From the NCBI GenBank assembly GCA_947498325.1, contig CANMKE010000001.1, positions 124,001 to 188,000 of the forward strand: 64,000 nt of DNA, given 5' to 3'. Both the position numbers and the translations under genes were made by a program. Shown in pieces: positions 16,373 through 26,100 of this stretch (within the stretch, counting starts at the first letter, position 1; every line of letters begins with the position of its first letter). Source of the DNA: an uncultured Persicobacter sp. GTDB lineage: Bacteria; Bacteroidota; Bacteroidia; Cytophagales; Cyclobacteriaceae. The notes beneath the pieces are model-generated. The model was not told the DNA's origin and did not search any database. It saw only the letters and a program-made list of their open reading frames with translations.

Positions 16373-16793
16373 ATGCAATTTCGCTCCAAAATAGACTGGT
16401 GGTTCTTCGGGCCAATATTCCTTTTGTTGTTCGGGATCTCCTTTTTGGGAGGAACCAACAGCGGAGCCTTTTGGGTGGTTTTCAGCATTGATATGGCCAC
16501 TCCTTTTTGTATTATATGTGTTGTTGAGTACCAAATATTGGGTAAATGAACAGCAATTGATCGTTACTTGTGGTATCTTAATGCGGAAAGAAATCGCTAT
16601 TGATAAAATCCGAACCATCAAAAAAACCTACAATATGATGAGTTCGCCCGCCTGTTCTTTTGATCGGATTGAGGTGAAGTACGGCAAATACGAAGGGGTG
16701 ATTATCTCGCCCGAAAATAGAAAAGCTTTTATTGATGAGGTTTTGAAGGTTAATCCGAAGGTGGAGGTTCATGAATCTTTAAATATGTCTTGA
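16373..16793 (+). pseudogene. Bacterial-PH (bPH_4) membrane protein 1, split by a frameshift
   Basis: From the ATG at 16373 the frame encodes MQFRSKIDWWFFGPIFLLLF, a start like that of the next two genes (FRSKINYWLFF, RTKVNWWLFG), and then runs out of homology. From about 16485 a +1 frame continues with a second membrane helix and the PH-like core (EIAIDKIRTIKKTYN, SFDRIEVKYGKYEGVIISPE) to 16793. Joining the frames gives about 139 aa, the size of the neighbours. One extra base near 16440-16490 explains it. This is either a decayed gene, a sequencing error, or less likely programmed shifting. Stop and next start are 3 bp apart. Confidence 0.75.
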
Positions 16794-16796
16794 AAA

Positions 16797-17207
16797 ATGA
16801 TTTTTCGTTCCAAAATAAATTATTGGCTTTTTTTCGCCATGGTGATGCCTTTATTTATTGGGTTTAATGGCAATGTGTCTGAATGGGAAATTAGATGGCC
16901 GTGGTTGGTGTTTGTCGCTTCCATGGTTTGTATTCATAGTTATTGGTATTATTCCACTTTTTATAAAATAAGGGACGGTAAGCTGAGCGTGAAATCGGGT
17001 TGGTGGTTTTACAAAGAATTATTGATCCGTGATATTGGTCAGATTAGACCAAAAAATAGTGTGCTGACTGCTCCTGCATTGTCGCCTAAGCGGTTGGAGA
17101 TAGATTTTAAGAATGGTGAAAAATTGATGATCTCACCACGGGAAGAGAAAGTCTTCCTCGATCAATTGGTTGAGATTAACCCACAAATCAAAATAATGAC
17201 CAAATAA
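16797..17207 (+). CDS. Bacterial-PH (bPH_4) membrane protein 2
   Basis: 136 aa. Two membrane helices at about 9-24 and 33-50 precede a cytoplasmic PH-like domain of the DUF1200/bPH_4 type: YKIRDGKLSVKSGWWFYKEL, then 'I.qIrpknSvLTAPALSPKRLEIDF', MISPREEK and VEINPQIK. The family occurs as small membrane proteins of unknown function in Bacillota and Bacteroidota. Lies between two paralogues in a tight run (3-bp and 11-bp gaps), so one transcript is likely. It is the most diverged of the three, lacking the 'CxFDR' phrase seen in the others. Confidence 0.75.
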   Translation: MIFRSKINYWLFFAMVMPLFIGFNGNVSEWEIRWPWLVFVASMVCIHSYWYYSTFYKIRDGKLSVKSGWWFYKELLIRDIGQIRPKNSVLTAPALSPKRLEIDFKNGEKLMISPREEKVFLDQLVEINPQIKIMTK

Positions 17208-17218
17208 GCTCGCAAAAT

Positions 17219-17674
17219 ATGAGTCAGAATACTGGACATGTGTTTAAGCCGATACCGAAAAGCATCCGAACTAAAGTGAATTGGTGGCTTTTCGGCATTG
17301 TTCCTTGGTTTGCGTGGGGTGTTTTAATGGTGTTGATTCTGAGTCAGTTTGATGGATGGGTACGGTCTTTAGGTCCTGCAATTTATGGAGCAACTTCTGT
17401 CATTATTTTTTTTATTCTTACACATATCCAATACCAAATAGAAGGGAAGAAATTGGTGGTTTTTACCCTCTTTAAAAAGTGGACTATACCTATTTCTGAG
17501 ATTAAGGAGATCAAAAAGAATTATTCAAGACATATTGCGCCTGCCTGTCATTTTGATCGATTGGAGATTTTTTACGGTGACGATGAAAAGATTTATATCT
17601 CGCCTAAAGATGTGGAGGGCTTGGTGAGGGGGTTGCTGGAGGTTAATCCTCAGATACGTGTTGATTTTCTCTAA
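17219..17674 (+). CDS. Bacterial-PH (bPH_4) membrane protein 3
   Basis: 151 aa. A 17-residue polar N-terminus is followed by two membrane helices (about 24-42 and 53-70), then the PH-like core: YQIEGKKLVVFTLFKKWTIP, ISEIKEIKKNYSRHIAPACH, FDRLEIFYGDDEKIYISPKD and LEVNPQIRVDF. It is clearly paralogous to the frameshifted first member, sharing KKTY/KKNY, ACSFDRIE/ACHFDRLE and the ISP motif. Function unknown. The triplication suggests recent local duplication followed by divergence. Confidence 0.8.
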   Translation: MSQNTGHVFKPIPKSIRTKVNWWLFGIVPWFAWGVLMVLILSQFDGWVRSLGPAIYGATSVIIFFILTHIQYQIEGKKLVVFTLFKKWTIPISEIKEIKKNYSRHIAPACHFDRLEIFYGDDEKIYISPKDVEGLVRGLLEVNPQIRVDFL

Positions 17675-17696
17675 GGTGGAGGAGATTTACTGGGTT

Positions 17697-17727
17697 GTAG
17701 GGACGTTGCATGCAACGTCCGTACCGA
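17697..17727 (+). repeat. GTAG-headed REP-like palindrome, GCATGC-core copy 2
   Basis: GTAG at 17697-17700, a perfect 20-bp palindrome at 17701-17720, then GTACCGA. It is identical to the palindrome at 6969-6988. Confidence 0.8.
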
Positions 17728-17755
17728 CAGGTACAAAATACTTAGTTTGCTATCA

Positions 17756-17770
17756 CGAGAGAGACTCTCG
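17756..17770. repeat. CGAGAG/CTCTCG hairpin
   Basis: CGAGAG, AGA, CTCTCG forms a short GC-rich hairpin between the REP-like element and the AATCTGTG repeat. Confidence 0.4.
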
Positions 17771-17811
17771 CGGTGGGATAAAAAAATAGAGTGAACCTTT
17801 TCCCCAAAATC

Positions 17812-17839
17812 AATCTGTGCAAATCTGTGTCATCTGTGG
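17812..17839 (+). repeat. AATCTGTG short tandem repeat, copy 2
   Basis: AATCTGTGC, AAATCTGTG, TCATCTGTGG in series, related to 7655-7682. Confidence 0.6.
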
Positions 17840-17935
17840 GTGAAAAAATAAAACTTCCGCTAAAAAATAATAACTTGCCCCTTCGTCGCACAACCACCAT
17901 GTTGTGCTTTTTTGTGAATTATAATTTTAGGAATA

Positions 17936-18304
17936 ATGGAAAAATCGAAGTTGGCAAAGTGGGTAGGTTTATTGGGGTTTCTTGTCGGGATTTTGTTCTT
18001 TTTCAGGTATTTATATGTGAATGGGATGGCCGCTACGGGCGATGATAAAACCATTGAAATGGCGCAGGCAATTTTGATTGGAAGTATTGCGGTGCTTCCA
18101 GGTTTGTTTTTTCAGAACCGACAAACGCCTGAATGGTTATGGGTTCGTGTGGTGTATGTGTTCATGATGTTATTTGCTGTTTTGGGCGATATTTATATTG
18201 CTGATCCATTGGGCTATGGTTTACCGATGATGCTGATCGTGATTCCCTTCTGCCTTGTTGTTGCGTCGGTCATTTTGATTAAAACCCTTAATGCAAAAAG
18301 ATAA
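17936..18304 (+). CDS. Small four-helix membrane protein, unknown
   Basis: 122 aa, not recognised. Four hydrophobic segments are visible: about 8-27 (WVGLLGFLVGILFFFRYLYV), 43-62 (AQAILIGSIAVLPGLFF), 68-86 (WLWVRVVYVFMMLFAVLGDI) and 95-116 (PMMLIVIPFCLVVASVILIK). There is no signal peptide, conserved charged motif or domain that I can name. The ATG at 17936 gives a good inside-positive N-terminus (MEKSKLAKW). It sits 53 bp ahead of the CDF-like transporter in the same direction and may be co-transcribed with it. Confidence 0.7.
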   Translation: MEKSKLAKWVGLLGFLVGILFFFRYLYVNGMAATGDDKTIEMAQAILIGSIAVLPGLFFQNRQTPEWLWVRVVYVFMMLFAVLGDIYIADPLGYGLPMMLIVIPFCLVVASVILIKTLNAKR

Positions 18305-18357
18305 GCTCCGATGCGCTCGGTGTGTGTTGAAATTATTCGATATACTGACCCCTGATC

Positions 18358-19005
18358 ATGATGACTACAAAGACTACAATAACGACAAATAAGCTTTTTC
18401 AGATCGCCTTTGCTTTGGCGGTTTTCACGATTGTCTACAATATTGCCGAGGGTGTTTTTTCCACCTACCTCGGTTTTGAGGATGAAAGTCTTGCGCTGTT
18501 TGGCTTCGGAACCGATAGTTTCATAGAGGTTGTTTCGGGTTTGGGGATCTGCCATATGATTTTCCGAATTCAAAAAAATGCCAACAGTCAGCGCGATGAT
18601 TTTGAACGAACCGCATTGAGAATTACTGGCGGCTCATTTTATGTTTTAGTGGCAGGGCTGGTGGTGAGTAGTGTTTATAATATTTATTCAGGCCATCAAC
18701 CGATCACCACCTTTTGGGGGGTGGTCATTTCATTATTGTCCATTTTGGTGATGTGGCTGTTGGTGCTTTGGAAAAGAAAAGTTGGCAGGGCGTTGAATTC
18801 TGAACCCATATTGGCAGATGCGAATTGTACGATGGTCTGCATTTATATGTCTGTTATTTTATTGATCAGCAGCGGGGTGTATGCCTTGTTTTCCCTGCCC
18901 TACGTGGACAGTATCGGAACTTTGGCCCTTGCTTATTTTGCTTTCAAAGAAGGGCAGGAGTGTTTTGAGAAAGCCAAAAGCAATGCGAATTGTTGCTGTC
19001 ATTAG
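18358..19005 (+). CDS. Cation-diffusion-facilitator-like membrane transporter
   Basis: 215 aa with about six membrane helices. Helix 2 carries EDESLALFGFGTDSFIEVVS, the place where CDF proteins hold their D-x-x-x-D/E metal site, and helix 5 has ILADANCTMVCIYMS, again with Asp and two Cys inside the membrane. The C-terminus is very short, NANCCCH, and lacks the cytoplasmic metal-binding domain of classical CDFs. It belongs to a compact Bacteroidota 'cation transporter' group. Metal (Zn, Fe or other) export is inferred from the family; the in-membrane Cys residues and Cys-rich tail hint at a soft metal. Confidence 0.8.
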   Translation: MMTTKTTITTNKLFQIAFALAVFTIVYNIAEGVFSTYLGFEDESLALFGFGTDSFIEVVSGLGICHMIFRIQKNANSQRDDFERTALRITGGSFYVLVAGLVVSSVYNIYSGHQPITTFWGVVISLLSILVMWLLVLWKRKVGRALNSEPILADANCTMVCIYMSVILLISSGVYALFSLPYVDSIGTLALAYFAFKEGQECFEKAKSNANCCCH

Positions 19006-19369
19006 CCCGAAGTATTCAGGGCTTTTCGTGTGTTCTTGTCAGTCATCGCCTCTTTATGAACCACAGGCAATAGCAGCGATTTATTCGTTTGTTCCGCAGG
19101 GTAATTAAAGGATGATTTGAGCAAAAATAGTTGAGGTTAAAGTATTTTTTTAGGTGTCAGGTTTGGTTTCACCTTGAAATTTGAGGAATGATATTCTTAT
19201 CAATTTTCAATAATTACTTAAAATTATTTAATCTATTCATTTCTATGGTCATGAGCCAAGATCAACCATAAAAATCATGATCAAAAAGACCGCAGCATCT
19301 CCAAAATTTTCCTAAATTTGCAGACTGCGAAAAATATTATTTTCGACCGAAGATAAAAAACAGTTTACC
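19006..19369. other. Spacer upstream of valS with a candidate -7 box
   Basis: AT-rich with no gene seen. A TAAATTTG -7 box at 19313-19320 lies about 50 bp before the valS start; no convincing -33 TTTG box is present at 19-20 bp. A 75-codon open frame at 18881-19108 overlaps the transporter in another frame and is dismissed. Confidence 0.5.
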
Positions 19370-21988
19370 ATGACTTTATCAACAAAATATAATCCTTCAG
19401 AAGTAGAGGATAAGTGGTATCAGTATTGGATGGAGAACAAGTTCTTTGCCTCCAAGCCTGATCCAGAAAAAGAGCCGTATTCTATCGTGATCCCACCACC
19501 GAACGTAACGGGGGTGTTGCACATGGGGCACATGCTTAACAATACGATTCAGGATGTATTGATCCGTAAGAAGCGTATGGAAGGCAAAAATGCTTGTTGG
19601 GTACCTGGTACCGACCACGCATCGATTGCTACTGAGGCCAAAGTAGTAAAGCTTTTGGCAGAACAAGGCATCAAAAAGTCAGACATTACTCGTGAGCAGT
19701 TCTTGGAGCATGCTTTTGAGTGGAAAGAAAAATATGGCGGAATCATCCTGAAGCAGTTGGAGAAATTGGGTGCTTCATGTGACTGGGACCGTACACGTTT
19801 CACGATGGAAGAAGACCTTTCTGCTGCCGTGATCGAAGTGTTCGTGAACTTGTACAACAAGGGCATGATCTACCGCGGGATCCGCATGGTAAACTGGGAT
19901 CCAGTCGGTAAGACTGCTTTGTCTGATGACGAGGTAATTCACCGTGAAGTACAATCGAAATTGTACTATGTGAAGTATGCCGTTGAAGGCATGGAGAATG
20001 AATTCGTTACAATCGCGACGACTCGTCCTGAGACTATTTTGGGTGACTCTGCGATCTGTATCAACCCAACGGATGAGCGCTTCCAACACTTGAAAGGCAA
20101 GCGTGTGATCGTTCCGATGGTGAACCGTTCTATTCCGATCATCGAAGATGAGTACGTGGATGTAGAATTCGGTACAGGTTGTTTGAAAGTAACACCTGCA
20201 CACGATGTGAATGACTACGAATTGGGCATGAAGCACAATTTGGAGACCATCGATGTGATCAGTGAAGACGGTTCGATGAGCGAAGCAGCACAATTCTTCG
20301 TAGGTGAAGATCGCTTTGTTGTTCGTAAGAAAATCGCCAAGGAGTTGGATGCAATGGGTCAGTTGGTGAAAGAGGAAGACTACACCAACAAGGTAGGTTT
20401 CTCTGAGCGTACGGATGCCGTGATCGAGCCAAGAATCTCTACGCAGTGGTTCCTGAAAATGCAAGATTTGGCGAAGCCAGCTTTGGATGCCGTAATGTCT
20501 GATGATATTCAGTTGCACCCACCGAAATTTAAAAATACTTACCGCCACTGGATGGAGAATGTACACGATTGGTGTATCTCTCGTCAGCTTTGGTGGGGTC
20601 AGCAAATTCCTGCTTACTACTTGCCAGATGGTAAAGTGGTGGTAGCGGAAACCGCTGAGGAAGCTTTGGTGAAAGCACAGGAGATCAATCCTGCATTGAC
20701 GGCCGCAGACTTGACGCAGGACGAAGATGTATTGGATACCTGGTTCAGCTCTTGGTTGTGGCCAATCTCTGTTTTCGACGGTTTCAAAAATCCTGAAAAC
20801 GAGGACATCAAATATTATTACCCAACCAATGACTTGGTGACTGGTCCAGATATTTTGTTCTTCTGGGTGGCACGTATGATCATGGCGGGTACAGAATTCA
20901 AAGGGGAAATTCCTTTCAAAAATGTTTACCTGACGGGTATCGTCCGTGATGAGAAACGCCGCAAGATGTCCAAATCTTTGGGTAACTCTCCAGATCCTTT
21001 GGACCTGATCGCGCAGTATGGTGCTGATGGTGTTCGTTCAGGAATTTTGTTTTCCGCTTCAGCAGGAAATGATTTGCTGTTTGATATCAAGCTTGTAGAG
21101 CAGGGACGTAACTTCGCCAACAAAATCTGGAATGCTTTCCGATTGGTGAAAGGTTTGGAGGTTTCTGATGAGATCACTGCAGATCATTCAGCAACCATCA
21201 ATTGGTTCCGTGGCCGTATGAATCAGGTATTGGCGGAGATCGAAGATCACTTCGAGAAATTCCGTATTCAGGATGCATTGATGGCGGCTTACAAATTGGT
21301 ATGGTCTGACTTCTGTTCTTGGTATTTGGAGTTGATCAAGCCTACTTACGGTGAGCCTATCGACCGTGCGACTTATAATGCAACGATCGAAATCTTTGAA
21401 GGGGTAGTGAAAATCCTTCACCCATTCATGCCATTCCTGACCGAAGAGCTATGGCACCAAATGGCGGATCGTAAAGCTGAGGACGCCCTGATCATTGCAC
21501 AATGGCCAAAAGGTGGTGCATTTGATGAGACCATGATCGCTGCGACGCAAAACGCTTTCGATGTGATTTCTCAGATCCGTAACGTACGTTCTTCTAAAGG
21601 TATCAGCCCTAAAGAAACGTTCAACTTGAGCATCAAAGGTGCGGAAGCAGATTACAAAGCTTTCGAAGGGATGATCCAGAAATTGGCCAATATTGAGGTG
21701 ATCGATTACGTTGCTGAAGCGCCTGCCAATGCGACCTCTTTCCGTATTAAGAATGATGAATTCTTCATTCCAATGGAAGGGCAGATTGATGTTGAAGCAG
21801 AGAAAGAAAACATCACGAAAGAATTGGAATACACCAAAGGTTTCTTGAATTCTGTTATGAAAAAGCTTTCTAATGAGCGTTTCGTGAACAATGCACCTGA
21901 GGCTGTTGTAGCATCAGAAACGAAAAAGAAAGAAGATGCTGAAATGAAGATCAAAACTTTGGAAGAAGCACTGAAAAATTTGGGGTGA
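19370..21988 (+). CDS. valS: Valyl-tRNA synthetase
   Basis: 872 aa class I aminoacyl-tRNA synthetase charging tRNA-Val. The N-terminus has [18 protein letters not shown] with the HMGH form of the HIGH motif (about 45-50), an editing domain with [11 protein letters not shown], and [12 protein letters not shown]. The KMSKS loop ([11 protein letters not shown]) lies near residue 528, followed by an anticodon-binding domain ([11 protein letters not shown]) and a C-terminal tRNA-arm coiled coil ([20 protein letters not shown]). Length and start are normal. Codon use is strongly biased, as expected for a highly expressed gene. Transcribed alone, with a clear terminator. Confidence 0.98.
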   Translation: MTLSTKYNPSEVEDKWYQYWMENKFFASKPDPEKEPYSIVIPPPNVTGVLHMGHMLNNTIQDVLIRKKRMEGKNACWVPGTDHASIATEAKVVKLLAEQGIKKSDITREQFLEHAFEWKEKYGGIILKQLEKLGASCDWDRTRFTMEEDLSAAVIEVFVNLYNKGMIYRGIRMVNWDPVGKTALSDDEVIHREVQSKLYYVKYAVEGMENEFVTIATTRPETILGDSAICINPTDERFQHLKGKRVIVPMVNRSIPIIEDEYVDVEFGTGCLKVTPAHDVNDYELGMKHNLETIDVISEDGSMSEAAQFFVGEDRFVVRKKIAKELDAMGQLVKEEDYTNKVGFSERTDAVIEPRISTQWFLKMQDLAKPALDAVMSDDIQLHPPKFKNTYRHWMENVHDWCISRQLWWGQQIPAYYLPDGKVVVAETAEEALVKAQEINPALTAADLTQDEDVLDTWFSSWLWPISVFDGFKNPENEDIKYYYPTNDLVTGPDILFFWVARMIMAGTEFKGEIPFKNVYLTGIVRDEKRRKMSKSLGNSPDPLDLIAQYGADGVRSGILFSASAGNDLLFDIKLVEQGRNFANKIWNAFRLVKGLEVSDEITADHSATINWFRGRMNQVLAEIEDHFEKFRIQDALMAAYKLVWSDFCSWYLELIKPTYGEPIDRATYNATIEIFEGVVKILHPFMPFLTEELWHQMADRKAEDALIIAQWPKGGAFDETMIAATQNAFDVISQIRNVRSSKGISPKETFNLSIKGAEADYKAFEGMIQKLANIEVIDYVAEAPANATSFRIKNDEFFIPMEGQIDVEAEKENITKELEYTKGFLNSVMKKLSNERFVNNAPEAVVASETKKKEDAEMKIKTLEEALKNLG

Positions 21989-22018
21989 TATAGGTAATAT
22001 ATCCTGGTAATATACTTT

Positions 22019-22047
22019 AAAGCACGGGTCTTAGGCTCGTGCTTTTT
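22019..22047 (+). terminator. Terminator after valS
   Basis: AAAGCACG (22019-22026) pairs with CGTGCTTT (22038-22045), followed by T. Confidence 0.85.
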
Positions 22048-22151
22048 TTGTGGATTTACGTGCCGATTAAATGATGAACAGAATAACGGCAGGATCAGAG
22101 TAGCGTTTTTTAAAGGATTAAACACCTTTTAATCTCTAAAAAAAACCACTT

Positions 22152-23027
22152 ATGAAATTCTTATTACAAAGAAGCTGGCTTTTATTGTTGTTGCTTGTGG
22201 GCGTGGCCTGTTCAAGTGATGATGATATGTTACCTGAATCAGACACCCTGAAAATCATGATCACCAATCAGGATCCCGTGGAGGGCGCTGCGGTTTCAGC
22301 AGGCCAGGTGATCTCCATTTCCATGGACCTGACCTCCACCGATCGAAATTTGCGTTCTTTCTCCATCAAAGGGCCTGGCATAACCCAAACTTATGAAGAT
22401 ATTTTGGATACTGACAGCGATGATAATCTCGAAGGAATCCGTCCAGGAGATTCTTATGATCAGATCAATAATAAGTCTGTAAAATACACCATGGAATATA
22501 CGGTGTCTAATCAGGATATTGAAGATGCAAGAGCGGGTGACGGCATGCTGACTTACGAATTTACCTTGACCGATAGGGATGGCGAGACCAAAACAACGGC
22601 AAGTTTCACCGTTCCACAGTTTACTTTTGCAGCAGCAGAAACGGCAGATTTGGTTTATACAGGTTCATCGCAAAGTGATGGCAAAAATGAAAATGAGGAC
22701 GCAGGCATCAAGTATAAAAACAACAGCACCACCTCAGAAGGTGACTTTATGGTATTTGAATCCGAGGATATGGTCGTGGTTGATAAGGCCGTTTATGATG
22801 CGGTAACAGCAGCCAGTGAAGATTCATATAATGCGGCAATGAACGCTTATGATGGTGGTAGTAAGGTTTCAGAAACGAAAGTTGAGGCCGATAGTAATTT
22901 TAAGCCTGTATATTTAATTGTTAAAAAGGATGACAACAACTTTTCTGTTGTTCAGTTCACAGCCTTAACTTTTTCTCCAGGAAACAATGTGGCGAAAATA
23001 GAATATAAGCTGATCGGGAAAATGTAA
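22152..23027 (+). CDS. Lipoprotein, paralogue of the one at 27425
   Basis: 291 aa. The lipobox VGVAC places the lipidated Cys near residue 20, followed by SSDDD, an acidic stretch that in Bacteroidota can direct lipoproteins to the cell surface. Residues about 30-155 look like a beta-rich Ig-type domain (ISISMDLTSTDRNLRSFSIK, ... YTMEYTVSNQDIEDARAGDG, YEFTLTDRDG). The second half (160-290) has AYDGGSKV and YLIVKKDDNNFSVVQF. The lipoprotein at 27425-28306 shares the same order: LTSTDKNLRTF, GDEYVY, YTVNYTVSQNDIDEA. Function unknown. The pair flanks a propeller sensor and a third lipoprotein. Confidence 0.8.
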   Translation: MKFLLQRSWLLLLLLVGVACSSDDDMLPESDTLKIMITNQDPVEGAAVSAGQVISISMDLTSTDRNLRSFSIKGPGITQTYEDILDTDSDDNLEGIRPGDSYDQINNKSVKYTMEYTVSNQDIEDARAGDGMLTYEFTLTDRDGETKTTASFTVPQFTFAAAETADLVYTGSSQSDGKNENEDAGIKYKNNSTTSEGDFMVFESEDMVVVDKAVYDAVTAASEDSYNAAMNAYDGGSKVSETKVEADSNFKPVYLIVKKDDNNFSVVQFTALTFSPGNNVAKIEYKLIGKM

Positions 23028-23048
23028 AAATAAGATTGCGGTATATGG

Positions 23049-23082
23049 AAGGCGGTTGATGTAAAGTCAATCGCCTTTTTTT
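23049..23082 (+). terminator. Terminator after lipoprotein 1
   Basis: AAGGCGGTTGA (23049-23059) pairs with TCAATCGCCTT (23067-23077) with one G-U pair, then T5. Confidence 0.85.
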
Positions 23083-23191
23083 ATTTGGGGCACCGAAATC
23101 GTTTGCGGAATTGATAGTTGTTAATGATTAGGGGGTTTCTTTTTAATGATTTATAATTATCATAATTTCATCCTTATTTCATCAACCCTAT

Positions 23192-26100
23192 GTGCGTATG
23201 CGTAAAATTACTTTTTTGGGTCGAATAGCGATGGTGCTGACCCTTATTTTTTCGGCTATTTTTTCAGCCCATTCAAATAAACGAATATTCAATCATTACA
23301 GTACTGTAGAGGGCTTAGCGCACAATACTGTTAATGCAATTACCAAAGATTCGAGGGGCTATTTATGGCTGGGTACCCAAAATGGCCTAAGCCGCTTCGA
23401 TGGCCGTCAGTTTCAAACTTACCGTACTGGCGAGGACCCACAACAGGGCCTCGTGGATAATTATATAAATGGCTTGGCGGTAGATCAGGATCAGGGTATT
23501 TGGCTGACCACGAATCGGGGGTTCCTTTCTTATTTATCTTTTGAACAAGATACCCTATCACATTATACTCTTGGTAAAATTGTACTGACAGATGTTAGGG
23601 TGCTCGATGGGCAAAGCGTGCTCGTTGGTTCAGAAGAGGGACTTTATCTGTTTCAGAAGAAGGAAAAGCAAGCCCGACTTATAGCAGGTACAGAAGACCT
23701 GTTGATTTATGAAATTATTCCACAGTCCGATGAGGTGTTATTGCTGGCAACCTCACAGGGTGTTTACCGTTACCACATTCCTTCTTCGGTAGTGAGCCTG
23801 ATGGGGATGAAGGGGAAGTCTGTGTGGGCACTGGCCTACCACGCTGAGGAAGGGCGGCTCTACGCCAATTCTGGGGATCGTGTTTTTATGCTTGATAGGG
23901 CGTCCTCTTCTTTTAAAGCCCTGCAACTTCCAACCCGCGGTTCGATGAATCAAATTTCCAGTTTAGCAATTTTTGATGGCGAATTATGGATTGGTAGCGA
24001 GCTCGGGGTGTTCATTGAAAAAGCAGATGGTTCTATTGAACAAATCAGCAAAGGCGAGGGGATTTATGATTTGTCGGATGATGACATTGTCTCTTTTTTT
24101 AAAGACGAGCTGGGCGCCATGTGGATCGGTACACGTTATGGTGGCATAAATAAATGGGCTAAGGGCAGGGATTTCCTTTCTTTCCGTGCCAAGGATGGCG
24201 TGCTGAAGCATAATATTGTGCGTGGGTATGCTGAAGATGAGGGTGGAAACCTTTGGTTTGGGTATGTAGGGCATATGGGTTTTACCCGTTTTGCCTCGAA
24301 GACGTATGCTGATACACATTTTAGTCATGTGCCAAGTTCGGTTTATAAGGTATTACCTGCCGAGAATAACAAGGTTTGGCTGGCACTTTTTGGTGAAGGT
24401 CTTGGGCTTTATGATTTGGATAAAGGGCGACTGATCGCGCATTACACCACCCATAACAGTGCGATACCTCATGATGAAGTACAGGATGTATGTTATGGGC
24501 CTAATGGTTATTTGTGGCTGGCGACCAGTGGCGGTTTGTCACTTTTCAATCCACAGGATTTTTCCTTTATCAATTACACCTCTGAAGCGGGCGACATCAG
24601 AATTGCGGATAATCGTGTGCAAGCTGCCACAATAATTTTTGAAAACAAACGCGCCTGGCTGGGGACTTGGGACGGAATCAGTTGCGTACATATTGGGGAT
24701 GATGGCCTGTTGGAAAAGGCGGTAAATTATAAGTCAATAGATGATTCAGCCCCCACTGATATTCCTGATAACAGAATCACGGCCATGACAAAAAACAGCC
24801 GATCCAACTTGGTGGTGGCGACCTTTGGTGCGGGAATTTTTGAGATGACTCCTCAGGGCAAAGTAATTTGGCAGCTGAATGAATCGCAGGGAGCACCATC
24901 AAATTTGGTGCTTGGTGTGCATGAAGATGCTCAGCAGCGCTTGTGGTTTTCTACAACAGAAGGTTTGGTGTCTTATCAGCAAGACAATCAAGAAATGCTG
25001 ATTTTTGGAAAGCAGGATGGCACTCAGGGCGATGAGTATTTCTGGGGAGGACATTATCAGCGAAAGGACGGCACAATGATTTTTAGTGGTACTGAAGGAA
25101 TGACGGTTTTTAACCCGAAAGACATTCAGAAAAATACCCTCGGGGCAGTGGCAGTGATTAATGATATTAGCATTATGGGGGCGCCGCTGCGGGCGGGTCA
25201 GCCTATTTCAGGAGGGACCCAAATCTCCACGGTCGATCCATTTTACCTGAGCGATCTTAACATCAAAGAATCACAGAATTTACTTGAAATCAGTTTTACA
25301 GCCTTGCAAACGTTATCTCCTGAAAGAAGCCGGGTGGATTTCATGCTCGAAGGTTTCGATGAAGATTGGCGGGTGGCTAAAAAAGGGCAATCGAGTGTAA
25401 CATACAGTAATTTAGCGGCAGGGGAGTACGTTTTTCGACTAAAAGCGGCAAATTCAGATGGGTTATGGGGCCGCGAGCGTCAGTTGGCCATTAAGGTTAG
25501 GCCATTATTTTATAATGCGGTATGGTTTCGCTTGTCGGTGCTTCTATTCATGATCACCGCAGTAGTTTTAGGCTTCAGGTACAGGATAAAAAGAGAAAGG
25601 CAAGCGAAAATTTTGCTGGAGTGTAAAGTTGCTAAAGCTGTAGCGGATGTAGCTAAACAAAAACGAATGCTGGAAGAGAAATATGCTGCTGAAGCCGATG
25701 AAAGATGGATTGAGGGGGAGCTGAGTGCGCTGTCGAAGGTATTGAATAGCAACAGAAATGCGGTTGATAAACTATGTCAGGGAATCCTCCGACGATTGGC
25801 AGAAAGCCTTTCTTGTCCGCTTGGGGTGATTTACCTGAAAGCAATGGACCAGGAGCAACTTTATGCCGCAGGAACCTATGGGGCGGAAAAGTCGGGACGT
25901 ACGCTATCAGTAGGTGAGGGGGTGGTAGGTGCTACTTTTGTGGATGCCGAAGCCAAAACATTTTTAGACCTGCCTGAGGATTATTTTCAGACGATTTCTT
26001 CCGGCTTGGGAAGCGTAAAGGCGGGTGCGCTGTACCTTTATCCGATTCGCTATGAGGAAATTGTTGTGGGGGTTTTGGAGCTTGGATTTTTCGAGCCATT

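Noticed and set aside
18881-19108. 75-codon open frame at the end of the CDF-like gene
   Set aside because: Overlaps the transporter in another frame for most of its length and reads as a shadow.
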